DNA of 64,000 nt from Bartonella vinsonii subsp. arupensis OK-94-513 (GCF_000278235.1 NZ_JH725038.1:18299-82298); one strand, 5' to 3'; shown: positions 32,615-42,740, numbered from the stretch's first letter. A program made the numbers and translations. Notes: generated by a model from the letters alone, not told the origin.

Positions 32615-33022
32615 TCAATCATAATCCCCTGTATCACAATTTTTTCCAATAATTCTTTTCTTCGTAACATTTTTAAAAACATAATTCCCTGATGGAGGGA
32701 AGCTTATAGTGAGAGATTTTACACCTTTAAGCCTAAAGATTTGATGTTTTTTATCATGCGTTATTTTTTTCTCATCATCAGCAACAATTTTTAATTTTTC
32801 TAAGTCAGAAGGGGAAGAGTAAGATAAAGTAAAAGACGCTTTCTTGGGCTTAAATATTTTACAAGAATATTCAACACCGTGATGCATCTTATCGGGCGCA
32901 CCAATCTTAGCACTTTCACCTGGCGCAAAATCCCACTCTTTCTCACCAAATCCAGCAAATGCAACACTGGAGTAAACAAGAATACTGGCAGCTAATAATC
33001 CTTTACTGAAATTTTTTTTCAT
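32615..33022 (-). CDS. Small secreted protein of unknown function
   Basis: 135 aa, with a clear Sec signal peptide (MKKNFSKGLLAASILVYSSVAFA, cleavage probably after residue 23). The mature part is about 112 aa, rich in lysine and predicted mainly beta strand (SFTLSYSS, KSLTISFPPSGNYVFKNV). It has two cysteines, one near residue 53 and one near the C-terminus, which could form a disulfide in the periplasm. ATG at 33022 follows AAAGGG; a GTG six codons earlier is less likely. I do not recognise a family. It stands alone between non-coding stretches. Confidence 0.7.
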   Translation of the reverse strand: MKKNFSKGLLAASILVYSSVAFAGFGEKEWDFAPGESAKIGAPDKMHHGVEYSCKIFKPKKASFTLSYSSPSDLEKLKIVADDEKKITHDKKHQIFRLKGVKSLTISFPPSGNYVFKNVTKKRIIGKNCDTGDYD

Positions 33023-33433
33023 TTTTTTCCCTTTAATCACCCCAAAGTAAGACTAATTGTAAATCAGTTTTCGTAAATATGAAAGGTCAAATTTAATATA
33101 TAAAGCAGGCCTAACGGCATTTTCTCATTTTATAAAAATTAGTTTGATCCTTATTAAAATCCAAGACAATTGAAAGCATTATTGTCTGTTATATTCTGTA
33201 AGCAATTTAAATTATTTTCTGTTCGTGCATGAAGTCATGCTCTGTTATTTCATTTATAAAGGTATTGCGAATAATTTAAATATTCCTTTAAGAGGTGCTG
33301 TTTCGATTTTTTTTCAGAATTCATTATCAAGTTCTTTCAGAAGAAAGAGGACATGTTTTTTAGGAGAGTTATATTACGGGCTTTACAAAATATTCTTTTT
33401 TGTCCACGAAAAATTATACAATTTAATGATCTG
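33023..33433. other. Intergenic region between pheA and the secreted protein gene
   Basis: About 410 nt of AT-rich sequence. It should hold the promoter for the minus-strand secreted protein. Two plus-strand frames here run antisense into pheA and lack ribosome-binding sites. I see no terminator. Confidence 0.45.
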
Positions 33434-34297
33434 TCATACATGTGGTGTTCGATCGTTCTTAGCAGGATAAATGCCAATAATACGAAGTTCAGCAGAAAAG
33501 AAAGAGAGTTCTTCCAAGGCGAGTTGCATCATGGGATCTTCAGGATGTCCTTCAAGATCAACAAAAAATTGTGTTGCATTGAAATTGCCACCAATTTGGT
33601 AGCTTTCTAATTTTGTCATATTGATACCGTTTGTAGCAAATCCTCCCAGAGCTTTGTAAAGGGCAGCTGGTACATTGCGCACTCTGAAAAGAAGACTCGT
33701 GATGATTTTTTCTCCATTTTTGGGTTTTGGCACATGTTGTTGAGAACGCGAAAGGATGACAAAACGGGTAATGTTATGGGGACTATCTTCAACATTTCTC
33801 TCAAGAATATCAAGTCCATAGAGTTCTGCCGCAATCAAAGGAGCTAAGGCTGCTTGTGAACGATTTGCATTTTTTTTAATAAATTTTGCAGCTCCAGCTG
33901 TATCAGCAGAAGTAACAGGTATCCAGCCATTTTTACGGATGATTTTACGGCATTGTGCAAGCGCATGTGTATGGCTGTGGACAGTTTTAATTTCTTCATG
34001 CGTAACGCCAGGTAAAGCCATGAGTTGAAAATGGATAGGCAAAAAATATTCACCAATAATATAGAGGGAAGATTGCGGTAACAGATGATGAATATCTGCA
34101 ACACGTCCAGCAAGAGTATTTTCAATAGGAATCATTGCCAGATCAGTATGGCCACTTTCGACCAAGTGAAGGGCATCTTCAAAAGTAGTAGAAGGTATAG
34201 CTTCCATATCGGGAAACATATTAGAGCAAGCAATATGGGAATTTGCCCCATATTCTCCTTGGAAAGAGATTTTATTGTTTTTTCTCAGTGTGTTCAT
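33434..34297 (-). CDS. pheA: Prephenate dehydratase
   Basis: Converts prephenate to phenylpyruvate in phenylalanine synthesis. The catalytic domain (residues 8-185) shows [22 protein letters not shown] and the key NITRF motif with Thr177-Arg178-Phe179. The C-terminal ACT domain (about 200-280) has the Phe-binding KLESYQIGG-type motif. It is monofunctional, with no chorismate mutase domain, as in rhizobia. It overlaps kdsB by 4 nt. Confidence 0.95.
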   Translation of the reverse strand: MNTLRKNNKISFQGEYGANSHIACSNMFPDMEAIPSTTFEDALHLVESGHTDLAMIPIENTLAGRVADIHHLLPQSSLYIIGEYFLPIHFQLMALPGVTHEEIKTVHSHTHALAQCRKIIRKNGWIPVTSADTAGAAKFIKKNANRSQAALAPLIAAELYGLDILERNVEDSPHNITRFVILSRSQQHVPKPKNGEKIITSLLFRVRNVPAALYKALGGFATNGINMTKLESYQIGGNFNATQFFVDLEGHPEDPMMQLALEELSFFSAELRIIGIYPAKNDRTPHV

Positions 34298-35025
34298 GCT
34301 AAAATCTTGCGTACTTTCTCAAGATCCCTTTGCGTATCGACGCTTAAGGGAATTGTATTTACTATTTCTACATCAATACGCATATTATGCTCTAGTGCAC
34401 GTAATTGTTCAAGTTTTTCACGTTGCTCGAGTGGAGAGGGTTTAAGCGCGACAAATTTTTCAAGTGCTTCGCGTCGATAGGCATAGATTCCAATATGATG
34501 GAAAAGGGGTCCTTCCCCATAGGGTGCTGTTGCACGGGTAAAATAAAGAGCACGAAGGCGATTTTGAGAAAGCGGTGTACCAATAATTTTGACAACATTC
34601 GGATTTATCTTTTCATCTTCCTCAACAATTTTAGCACTCAAGGTCGCAATATCAGTGAAGCTATTTTCTAGAGGGCGTAAAGTACTCATGATTTCATGAG
34701 GCGTTATTGTTGGCAGATCACCTTGTAAATTCACAATAACATTGTAGCGTTGTTTAGGATCAATATGGGTTAAAGCTTCATAAATCCGATCGGATCCAGA
34801 TTTATGATCGCGAGATGTCATGATACATTCATGCCCGTAAGTTGTGACAACTTTGGCAATGTCATTATGATCTGTTGCAACGAGAGTACGTCCTATTGCA
34901 GCTTTTTTTGCTTGTTCCGCAACATGAACAATCATCGGCTTTCCGGCAATATCAGCAAGAGCTTTTTTAGGTAGACGGGTTGAGCCTATACGGGCAGGAA
35001 TAAGAATAATAGGTTCAAGTGCCAT
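34294..35025 (-). CDS. kdsB: 3-deoxy-manno-octulosonate cytidylyltransferase
   Basis: Activates KDO to CMP-KDO for lipid A-core assembly. The nucleotide-binding start [23 protein letters not shown] is diagnostic, and NLQGDLP and the metal-binding C-terminal region are present. At 243 aa it is full length. The kdsB-pheA pair divergent from a cytochrome c gene is a rhizobial arrangement. Confidence 0.96.
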   Translation of the reverse strand: MALEPIILIPARIGSTRLPKKALADIAGKPMIVHVAEQAKKAAIGRTLVATDHNDIAKVVTTYGHECIMTSRDHKSGSDRIYEALTHIDPKQRYNVIVNLQGDLPTITPHEIMSTLRPLENSFTDIATLSAKIVEEDEKINPNVVKIIGTPLSQNRLRALYFTRATAPYGEGPLFHHIGIYAYRREALEKFVALKPSPLEQREKLEQLRALEHNMRIDVEIVNTIPLSVDTQRDLEKVRKILA

Positions 35026-35129
35026 TGCAAAGTTCCAAATGCCGTGTGTAATGTATTTATAATATTGTATGTTGTAAGGAAAAAGCTTAAACTAAAAATG
35101 GTAATGAAAGGATGAACGTTTAAGTTTTT

Positions 35130-35717
35130 ATGAATCGCTCGACAGTCATTTATTTCATTTTTGCTTGTTTCTTTGTGCTGATGATTTTAGTGGGAATTTC
35201 CACACTGAGCAATATAATTTACGATTATTCTACTCCGGTTCAACATTCTCATACAGCTACAAAGAAGGATGAGTTCAAAGAGAAGCAGAAAACGTCTGAC
35301 AATTCTTTGTCACTGTATGATCGTCTTCAACAGGGTAGTCTTGAAAATGGCCGTAAGATTTTTCGCCAATGTGCTATATGCCATACTTCTGGACGCAATA
35401 AATCTAGCCGTGTTGGCCCAGTGCTTTGGGATATAGTAAACCGCCCTTTGGCAGCGGCGCCAGATTTTGTTTATTCACGGGCGTTACGTGCAAATTCTGA
35501 TCAAAGATGGGATTTTGCAACTTTAGATCGTTATATACAATCGCCACGTACAGTATTTCCAGGAACAATCATGTCTTTTCGTGGGATCAAAAATGATCAA
35601 GATCGTTCTGATCTTTTGCTTTATTTACGCAGTTTATCTGATCATCCTGTTCCTTTACCAATGAGTAATAAAGAGGGTGAACTCGATCAAACAAAAGATA
35701 AACCATTTCAAGAATAA
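35130..35717 (+). CDS. Membrane-anchored c-type cytochrome (CycM-like)
   Basis: Carries electrons to a terminal oxidase at the periplasmic face of the inner membrane. An uncleaved N-terminal helix (about residues 7-29) anchors it. A linker rich in charged residues leads to a class I cytochrome c domain. The heme site is CAICH (Cys81, Cys84, His85) and the distal ligand is probably Met148 in GTIMSF. At 195 aa it resembles CycM of Bradyrhizobium. It has a short acidic C-terminal tail. Confidence 0.88.
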   Translation: MNRSTVIYFIFACFFVLMILVGISTLSNIIYDYSTPVQHSHTATKKDEFKEKQKTSDNSLSLYDRLQQGSLENGRKIFRQCAICHTSGRNKSSRVGPVLWDIVNRPLAAAPDFVYSRALRANSDQRWDFATLDRYIQSPRTVFPGTIMSFRGIKNDQDRSDLLLYLRSLSDHPVPLPMSNKEGELDQTKDKPFQE

Positions 35718-36540
35718 ATCATTACCAAACCAAGTTTAGCTTATTTTTCCTAAGGTAAAAGAGAGCCTTAATATGCATTGAGGTATTTTCTGGCTTCTAA
35801 AGAGTTCTATTCAATATTTTTCCAATTCATTGATGTCAAAATATCACGCACTTGATAAAAAATATAAGAATTCTATAAAATGTTTCTCGTTCTTCATGTG
35901 TATGGCGCTTTAATTTTTCGTTCAGAGCAGTCAAGTTGTTGCGTCAATTATCGCATTTTCGTTCATTTATGGATTTATTTGCACTGTGCCGATAGGAGCA
36001 AAGAGTTTATTTTTCTCAGAGCTTAACCAAAAAAACCAACATATTTCTGGCATTATCGGTGTTGCATCTTTTAGCAGAAGAATATTTTCAAGAGCATCAT
36101 TAAGCGTTATTTCATTTCTCCCTGTCAAAATTTCACCGTCTTATTACCTTGTACTACCAACTTTAACCTTTTTCATGTGTGGTTGGGTCACCATCAAGTG
36201 GATATCGCTCTCTGGTAAATCTATTTTGAAAAAAATGATATAAAAATACAGTTGAAAAAGTGATTGTTTCTGAAGTTTCATAGATCAAAAAAACGAGGGT
36301 GTATCATTACTAATGAAATATAATAACTTCTTATCAGAATTTTTCTATGTCGTAAATGACTGAATGAAGCGCACTGAAATCATCCAGAATTCTGTATTGC
36401 TAAATCTGGTTTATTTCATCGAACATAGTTTCTAAGCTTTCTTTTTTGTTTTTACTCAAGAGTGTAAAGAAAAGAACCTTTTCAAAAGTGGTGAGGATAA
36501 GGAAAAAGGGGAGATCATTGATATATTAAGTTTTCATGAG
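35718..36540. other. Non-coding region of probable gene decay
   Basis: About 820 nt with stop codons in every frame at short intervals. One 85-codon plus-strand frame (35986-36243) encodes partly hydrophobic sequence that I cannot assign. Since a decayed ABC transporter ATPase follows directly, this stretch may be older remains of the same or neighbouring genes. I could not confirm that. Confidence 0.45.
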
Positions 36541-36921
36541 ATTGATGGCTCCTTTTTCTCGCTACGTTATCCACATGAGTTTTTTCATGGTAGAAAGAGA
36601 CAACGGATCACTCTTGCGTGTGCAATCATCATCAAACTACACTTTATCATGCTTGATAAACCACAACGTCTTCTCTTTATGTGAGTGTGCACAGATCATT
36701 ACTTTTTTGCACCATTTACAACAGAAATATTACTTGGGTTATCTGTTTAGTAAGTCATGATTTGAAAATCGCTTAAGCGCTTGCACATGAAGCGATTGTC
36801 ACGCACAATGGAGGAATGGTTGAATATGGTTTTGCTTGATCGTATTTTTCTTGTCCCCCAAAATTCTTATATGCAAACCTTGATGGTTGTTGCATTCTCG
36901 TCGGGATCTGACCGTTTATAA
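36541..36921 (+). pseudogene. yejF: Remnant of a YejF-like ABC transporter ATPase
   Basis: Pieces of the second ATPase domain of a peptide/microcin C-type importer survive across shifting frames. From 36550 one frame reads LRYPHEF, then GRKRQRITLACAIIIK and FIMLDK, which match the family's RYPHEFSGGQRQR signature and Walker B. Another frame then gives HLQQKYYLGYLF, and a third gives VSHDLKIA, a stop, and ALAHEAIVTHNGGMVEYG. The C-terminal end reads YMQTLMVVAFS. At least two frameshifts and three stops are present. The signature Ser-Gly-Gly and the Walker B Glu are also lost. Only the 3' part remains. Confidence 0.8.
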
Positions 36922-36930
36922 GTGATGATA

Positions 36931-37671
36931 TTAATAAGTGATGATATTAAATTGAGCTAACAAACCATTATAGAGAAGAATTTTCCCCACTAAGGGTTCA
37001 CCGATGTTTGTGATCAGTTTAATAGCTTCCATTGCTTGGAGTGTTCCGATAACTCCGGGTAAAACACCAATAATTCCAGTTTCAGCACATGTTGAAAGAG
37101 TTTCTGGAGCAGGTGGGTTGGGGAAGAGGTCGCGATAATGAGGATTATTGTCTTTATAGGGCATAAGCACCGTTAGTGAACCGTTAAACCGTCCTACAGC
37201 ACCACTTATTAAAGGTTTTTTGCATTGAGCAGCATGATCGGCAAGCAGATAGCGTGTGGTAAAGTTATCACTACCATCAACAATGATATCATAGGCGTTT
37301 AGTAGTTTATCCACATTACTTTTATCTAAGCGCATGTTATGTTTTTCAACTATAACATGGGGATTTATTGCTTTTATAGAAGCTTTAGCACTATCGGTTT
37401 TGAATTGATTAATTGTGCTGGTTTTATGAATAACTTGGCGTTGTAAATTGGAAAGTGAAACGATATCATCATCAACAATTCCAAGAGTACCAACGCCTGC
37501 GGCAGCCAAATAGGTGAGGACAGGAGCTCCAAGACCACCCGCGCCAATAACAAGGATGCGCGCAGCTTTCAGTTTTTGTTGCCCCGCACCACCAATTTCA
37601 GGAACAATAATATGGCGTGCATAGCGTTCTATTTCTTCATTACTTAATTTTGTATCTGCTTCTTGTATCAT
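36931..37671 (-). CDS. MoeB/ThiF-family E1-like adenylyltransferase
   Basis: Probably adenylates the C-terminal Gly-Gly of a sulfur-carrier protein such as MoaD or ThiS. The nucleotide loop GAGGLG is at residues 43-48. The conserved DGSDNF is at 132-137, and a possible catalytic Cys195 lies in STCAETG. The two CxxC pairs that bind zinc in E. coli MoeB are absent; the first position reads HYRD. At 246 aa it is near normal length. Without moa or thi genes nearby the partner is unknown. Confidence 0.85.
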   Translation of the reverse strand: MIQEADTKLSNEEIERYARHIIVPEIGGAGQQKLKAARILVIGAGGLGAPVLTYLAAAGVGTLGIVDDDIVSLSNLQRQVIHKTSTINQFKTDSAKASIKAINPHVIVEKHNMRLDKSNVDKLLNAYDIIVDGSDNFTTRYLLADHAAQCKKPLISGAVGRFNGSLTVLMPYKDNNPHYRDLFPNPPAPETLSTCAETGIIGVLPGVIGTLQAMEAIKLITNIGEPLVGKILLYNGLLAQFNIITY

Positions 37672-37702
37672 GATCGTTCTCTTGTCATAGTTCTTTTATT
37701 GT

Positions 37703-37743
37703 TTACTAAGTTTAGAGCGCATAGACTAGTCTACTTTTAGTAA
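37703..37743. promoter_or_regulatory. Nested inverted repeats in a divergent promoter region
   Basis: A 12-bp perfect palindrome TAGACTAGTCTA (37722-37733) sits inside a wider pair TTACTAA (37703-37709) and TTAGTAA (37737-37743). It lies between the divergent MoeB-like and gshB genes, a plausible operator site. Confidence 0.35.
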
Positions 37744-37757
37744 GGGAGGTTTTATTC

Positions 37758-38696
37758 ATGAAAATTGCCATTCAGATGGATCATATTTCAACACTTCGGA
37801 TACAAGGAGATACGACATTTGCACTTGCTTTAGCAGCGCAAGAGCGCGGACATTCTCTTTTTCATTACACACCAGACAGTTTATCTATGCGCGATGGTTG
37901 TGTCATTGCACGGGTAGAGCCATTGACGGTACATGATGAAGAGGGGAAGCATTATGAATTAGAGAAGTCTTTTCGCACACAGTTAGTGGATATGGATGTG
38001 GTTCTTTTACGTCAAGATCCCCCCTTTGATCTCAATTATATTACTACGACGCATTTGTTAGAACGCGTTCATCCTAAGACGCTCGTTGTGAATGATCCAG
38101 CATGGGTGCGCAATAGTCCAGAAAAAATTTTTGTGACTGAATTTCCTGATTTAATGCCAGAGACGTTAATTACAAAAGACATTGAAGAAATAATGGACTT
38201 TAGAGCTACGTTTGGCAATATCATTATTAAACCACTCTATGGCAATGGGGGAGCTGGTGTTTTTCATTTGAAAAAGGATGATCGTAATTTGGCATCGCTC
38301 TTGGAAATGTTTGCACAAATTTATCGTGAACCTTTTATTGTGCAGCGCTATTTAGAGGCAGTACAAAAAGGCGATAAGCGAATTATTCTCCTTGATGGGA
38401 CCCCTGTTGGAGCGATTAATAGGATTGCTGCAGAAACAGAGATTCGCTCTAATATGCATGTTGGAGGTCGCGCAGAAAATATTGACTTAACAAAACGTGA
38501 TTATGAAATTTGCGAGCGTATTGCTCCAGCTTTACGGGAGCGTGGACTTCTTTTTGTAGGAATTGATGTGATTGGAGATTATATCACCGAAATCAATGTG
38601 ACATCTCCGACTGGAATTCGTGAAATTAAACGTTTTGGTGGCACGGATATTGCTCATCTTTTCTGGGATATTGTTGAATTAAAATGTTCACATTAA
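37758..38696 (+). CDS. gshB: Glutathione synthetase
   Basis: Joins glycine to gamma-glutamylcysteine with ATP. It has an ATP-grasp fold: the N-terminal domain starts [23 protein letters not shown] is a conserved block, and the ATP site includes [14 protein letters not shown]. The C-terminal [13 protein letters not shown] is diagnostic. At 312 aa it is full length. The start follows AAGGGAGG about 8 nt upstream. Confidence 0.97.
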   Translation: MKIAIQMDHISTLRIQGDTTFALALAAQERGHSLFHYTPDSLSMRDGCVIARVEPLTVHDEEGKHYELEKSFRTQLVDMDVVLLRQDPPFDLNYITTTHLLERVHPKTLVVNDPAWVRNSPEKIFVTEFPDLMPETLITKDIEEIMDFRATFGNIIIKPLYGNGGAGVFHLKKDDRNLASLLEMFAQIYREPFIVQRYLEAVQKGDKRIILLDGTPVGAINRIAAETEIRSNMHVGGRAENIDLTKRDYEICERIAPALRERGLLFVGIDVIGDYITEINVTSPTGIREIKRFGGTDIAHLFWDIVELKCSH

Positions 38697-38842
38697 ATTT
38701 GTTTGCACAGAGCAATATAGTTTTTTCAGAAAAATTATGAATGTTGCTTTTTTTATGTTTGTTATATTGCAAATGTGAACTACACTTTAAATTTATAGGG
38801 CAAATAAGAGACCTTAGTTGACATTACTTAAGGAGTTTATGG

Positions 38843-39886
38843 ATGAGCAAACTATTATCAGTTGGAATGGGACTGGTTTTTGCAATTGTGTTGACAGGTG
38901 TTGGCAATGCACGTGATCAAATTCAGATTGCTGGTTCATCTACAGTTTTACCTTATCAAAAAATCGTTTCTGAGATATTTGGAGAAACTTATCCTCATTT
39001 TAAGGTTCCAATTATTGAATCGGGTGGTTCAGGTGCTGGAATTAAGGAATTTTGCCGTGGTATTGGGGAGAACACAATTGATATCGTGAATGCTTCGCGG
39101 GCAATAAAGCCAAGTGAATTGCAATCTTGTTTTGATGCTGGTGTAAAAGATGTAGAGGAAATACGCATTGGCTATGATGGAATTGTCTTAGCGACAGATA
39201 TCAATGGCCCTGATTGGAAATTGCAGCCAAAAGATGTGTATAAGGCACTTGCGGCGCGGATTATTATAGACGGAAAATTACAACCCAATAACCTTCCAAA
39301 ATGGAATGCGGTCAATAGCGCTCTTCCTAATTGGACAATAGCAGCTTATATTCCTGGAGAAAAGCACGGAACCCGTGAAGTTTTTGAAGAAAAATTGCTA
39401 GCTGAAGGCTGTAAGGAAAGTGGAGCAATTGAAGAAATGAAAACTTTAGGGATGGATGATAAGGCGATACACGTTGCTTGTGTTGCTGTGCGTAAAGATG
39501 GAAAAGTTATTGATATTGATGGCGATTATTCTGAAACATTGGCGCGTCTCACTTCTAATAAAACAGGGATTGGTGTTTTTGGTTTGTCTTTTTATGAAAA
39601 TAACGCTGATAAGCTAAAGGTTGCAGATATTAATGGTTTTGTGCCAACTGTTGAAACAATTACACGTGGCGAATATCCGGTTTCGCGTCCACTTTTTTTC
39701 TATATTAAGAAAGCGCATTTAAGTCTCATTCCTGGTTTGCGGGAATATGTTGACTTTTTTCTTTCTGATCAGATGATTGGTCCAGATGGCCCCTTGGCTG
39801 AATATGGTTTGGTTGTGGCTTCTGAAAAAGAAAGACAAGCACAGCGTTCTGCTTTTTCTTCTGGGAGAGTGATGACTTTGGAATAA
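38843..39886 (+). CDS. pstS: Phosphate ABC transporter substrate-binding protein PstS
   Basis: Periplasmic phosphate receptor. A signal peptide occupies about residues 1-23 (ends GVGNA). The mature protein starts near the phosphate-binding segment IAGSSTVLPY, and ESGGSGAGIKEFCRG and EKHGTREVFEE contribute ligands. At 347 aa it resembles rhizobial PstS. It opens pstSCAB-phoU. I see no clear PhoB box in the 146-nt upstream gap. Start ATG at 38843 after AAGGAG. Confidence 0.96.
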   Translation: MSKLLSVGMGLVFAIVLTGVGNARDQIQIAGSSTVLPYQKIVSEIFGETYPHFKVPIIESGGSGAGIKEFCRGIGENTIDIVNASRAIKPSELQSCFDAGVKDVEEIRIGYDGIVLATDINGPDWKLQPKDVYKALAARIIIDGKLQPNNLPKWNAVNSALPNWTIAAYIPGEKHGTREVFEEKLLAEGCKESGAIEEMKTLGMDDKAIHVACVAVRKDGKVIDIDGDYSETLARLTSNKTGIGVFGLSFYENNADKLKVADINGFVPTVETITRGEYPVSRPLFFYIKKAHLSLIPGLREYVDFFLSDQMIGPDGPLAEYGLVVASEKERQAQRSAFSSGRVMTLE

Positions 39887-39948
39887 TTCTTTGAATTTGC
39901 AGTGTAAGGGTTTTCTATGCTACTTTTTTGTAAACATTGAAAGAGAAT

Positions 39949-41409
39949 ATGCGCATTTCCTTCATTATTTTTCTCCTGTTTTCTCTTGGTTTTGTTGGCT
40001 TTTGTATTTCTTATATGCGGGCTCGCACTCTTGAGTATGCACAATATAAAATGCATTCTCGTGCGTATTACTACGGCTGGTGGACATTTTTGATCACTGT
40101 TATTCCAGCTCTTATTCTTTTCATTTTCTGGAATGGTGGGAGTGCAATTTATTTAGAGTATAGCATTTCTCAAGAGGTTAGAGCATATAGTGCGTATGCG
40201 ACAGAGCGTGTAAATCATGACCTTATTTTGGGAACCATTCGAAGTTTAGTGAAAATGTTTCACCGCTTTGAAGGGAATTGGGTTACTGCTTCGTGTGAAG
40301 AGGTACGGGCACAATTATTTGCAAAGGGATTTGTTTTGCCTCCTGAAGCATCAGATGATGTTTTAAAAATAGCACAGTCATGGGTTTCTTCTTCTGAAAA
40401 GCTACGGCTAGTCGGTTATGGTTTCCTTTTTATCATTGCATCCTTTGGTTTTATCTGTGGAATTATACAAATTTCTCCACGTCAGCGTGCACGCAATAAG
40501 GTTGAGTGTTTGATTGTTTTTGGGTTGATTTGTGCATCTATAGTTGCTGTTTTAACAACAGCAGCTATTGCACTTTCCATGTTCTTTCAAACGATAAGTT
40601 TTTTTCAGTCTGTACCCTTTTCAAATTTCTTTTTTGGAACGGTTTGGGATCCGCGTTTTTCAGCGAGCGGTTCAAGCAATGAAGTAGGACAATTCGGTCT
40701 TATACCACTTCTGGCAGGCACGCTTTATATTGCATTTGTCGCAATGCTTTTTGCTGTTCCTATAGGATTATTTTCAGCTGTTTATATGGCTGAATATGCT
40801 TCTACTCGCGTACGGTCAATTGTAAAACCATTGTTAGAAGTGCTTGCTGGCATTCCAACCATTGTTTATGGCTTTTTTGCTTTGAAGGTTGTTGGACCTT
40901 TTTTACGTGATCTCTCTGTTTCTCTCTCTGGTGGTGTTGGTTTTATTATGGCCCAAAGTGTTTTAACAGCTGGAGTTGTGATGGGAATTATGTTGATTCC
41001 TTTTGTTTCCTCTTTATCAGATGATGTTATTACGGCTGTTCCACGCATTTTACGCGAAGGATCTTATGGTTTAGGAGCAACACAATCTGAAACGATTAAA
41101 AAAGTTGTTATACCGGCAGCACTTCCAGGGATTATGGGAGCGATTTTGTTGACAGCTTCACGTGCAATTGGAGAAACGATGATTGTAGTTTTAGCGGCAG
41201 GTGTTGCCGCGAACTTAACGTTTAATCCCTTTGAAGCAATGACTACAATGACCGTTAAGATTGTTAATCAATTGACAGGTGATTTTGAGTTTAATTCCCC
41301 CCAAACTCTTGTTGCTTTTGCCTTAGGGATGACACTTTTTGTGATGACGCTTTTGATGAATATTCTTGCTCTTTACATCGTGCGTAAATATCGGGAACAA
41401 TATGAATGA
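39949..41409 (+). CDS. pstC: Phosphate ABC transporter permease PstC
   Basis: Inner-membrane channel half of the Pst system. It has long N-terminal hydrophobic segments typical of alphaproteobacterial PstC, then the permease core (about 270-486) with the EAA-like loop GSYGLGATQSETIKKVVIPAALPGI. I chose ATG at 39949 because AAAGAGA precedes it; a TTG four codons earlier is possible. The stop overlaps the pstA start by 4 nt. Confidence 0.95.
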   Translation: MRISFIIFLLFSLGFVGFCISYMRARTLEYAQYKMHSRAYYYGWWTFLITVIPALILFIFWNGGSAIYLEYSISQEVRAYSAYATERVNHDLILGTIRSLVKMFHRFEGNWVTASCEEVRAQLFAKGFVLPPEASDDVLKIAQSWVSSSEKLRLVGYGFLFIIASFGFICGIIQISPRQRARNKVECLIVFGLICASIVAVLTTAAIALSMFFQTISFFQSVPFSNFFFGTVWDPRFSASGSSNEVGQFGLIPLLAGTLYIAFVAMLFAVPIGLFSAVYMAEYASTRVRSIVKPLLEVLAGIPTIVYGFFALKVVGPFLRDLSVSLSGGVGFIMAQSVLTAGVVMGIMLIPFVSSLSDDVITAVPRILREGSYGLGATQSETIKKVVIPAALPGIMGAILLTASRAIGETMIVVLAAGVAANLTFNPFEAMTTMTVKIVNQLTGDFEFNSPQTLVAFALGMTLFVMTLLMNILALYIVRKYREQYE

Positions 41410-42698
41410 ATGAAGATTTTCTTATTCCTCGTCGCAATATTGTTCTCAAACGCCGATATTGGGCTGAACGTCGTTTCCGTGCGTATGGTTTGACTGCCAT
41501 TTTTATTGGTCTCTTTTTTTTGTTTGCGCTTTTATGGTCTGTTATTAGTCAAGGTTATACAGCTTTTTTTCAAAGTGAAATGACATTATCAATTTATTTG
41601 GATGAGAAGATCATTGATCCAAGTGGTCAGCATGAAACAAATCCACAGGTACTCATTACTGCCAATTATCCCCTTCTTGTACGCAATGCTTTGGCAAAAA
41701 AACTTGAGATAGATCAAAATGATCGAGTATCACTACGAGATATTAACCGTATGTTTTCAAAGAGGGTACGTGTTCAGTTGCGTGAAATGGTGACAAAGAA
41801 TCCAAAGCTGATTGGGACAACACAAAAAATCAAAGTTTTGGCAGCGGCGGATATTGATTCTGCTTATAAAGGACAAATTGATTTGCAGGTAGCAGAAAAA
41901 AAACGCAAAGTTTCTAATCGCCAAGTAGAATGGATGAAACGCTTAGCAGATGATGGTACACTTTATAAAACATTTAATTTTGGTTTTTTTTCATTTGGTG
42001 CTTCAAGTCGTGCTGAGACCGCGGGATTAGGGGTTGCGATAATAGGTTCTCTTTACATGATAGCCATCGTTTTAGTGGTTTCACTCCCAATAGGAATAGC
42101 AACAGCTCTTTATCTTGAAGAATACGCACGCAAAAATAAGTTTACAGATTTTATTGAAGTTAATATCAATAATCTTGCCGCTGTTCCTTCGATTGTTTTT
42201 GGTCTGTTAGGGCTTGCTGTTTTTGTTAATTTTTTGGGGTTACCACGTTCAGCTTCTTTTGTTGGTGGGCTTGTGTTGGCTCTTATGACTCTCCCAACAG
42301 TTATTATTGCAACGCGTTCTGCTTTGCGCGCTGTTCCTCTCTCTATTCGCGCGGCAGCTTTAGGGTTAGGGGCATCGAAAACCCAAATGGTTTTTCATCA
42401 TGTTGTTCCTTTAGCAGCTCCTGGTATTTTGACTGGTACAATTATTGGTGTAGCTCAGGCTTTAGGTGAAACGGCACCTTTGCTGTTGATTGGAATGGTT
42501 GCTTTTGTTGTAAACATTCCTACGACACCCATGGATCCAGCAACAGCTTTGCCTGTTCAGATTTTTATGTGGGCGGGTGAAGCAGAACGCGCTTTTGTTG
42601 AAAAGACTTCGGGTGCTATTATTGTATTAATGATTTTTCTTGCAATCATGAATATTTCTGCCGTTTTTTTACGTCGACGATTTGAACGACGCAAATAA
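41406..42698 (+). CDS. pstA: Phosphate ABC transporter permease PstA
   Basis: Second channel subunit of the Pst importer. A long periplasmic loop (about residues 50-180) follows the first membrane helix, as in rhizobial PstA. The permease core holds LGLGASKTQMVFHHVVPLAAPGI, the EAA-type contact with PstB. At 430 aa it is complete. Translation is coupled to pstC by overlap. Confidence 0.95.
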   Translation: MNEDFLIPRRNIVLKRRYWAERRFRAYGLTAIFIGLFFLFALLWSVISQGYTAFFQSEMTLSIYLDEKIIDPSGQHETNPQVLITANYPLLVRNALAKKLEIDQNDRVSLRDINRMFSKRVRVQLREMVTKNPKLIGTTQKIKVLAAADIDSAYKGQIDLQVAEKKRKVSNRQVEWMKRLADDGTLYKTFNFGFFSFGASSRAETAGLGVAIIGSLYMIAIVLVVSLPIGIATALYLEEYARKNKFTDFIEVNINNLAAVPSIVFGLLGLAVFVNFLGLPRSASFVGGLVLALMTLPTVIIATRSALRAVPLSIRAAALGLGASKTQMVFHHVVPLAAPGILTGTIIGVAQALGETAPLLLIGMVAFVVNIPTTPMDPATALPVQIFMWAGEAERAFVEKTSGAIIVLMIFLAIMNISAVFLRRRFERRK

Positions 42699-42740
42699 CT
42701 TCGATAAGGTTTGTGTTTTAAAGTAAGGTGATTTTTTGTA

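Noticed and set aside
32497-32652. 51-codon plus-strand frame
   Set aside because: No Shine-Dalgarno sequence, no family features, and it ends antisense to the secreted protein gene.
35986-36243. 85-codon hydrophobic frame
   Set aside because: No recognisable family or ribosome-binding site; treated as part of a decayed region.
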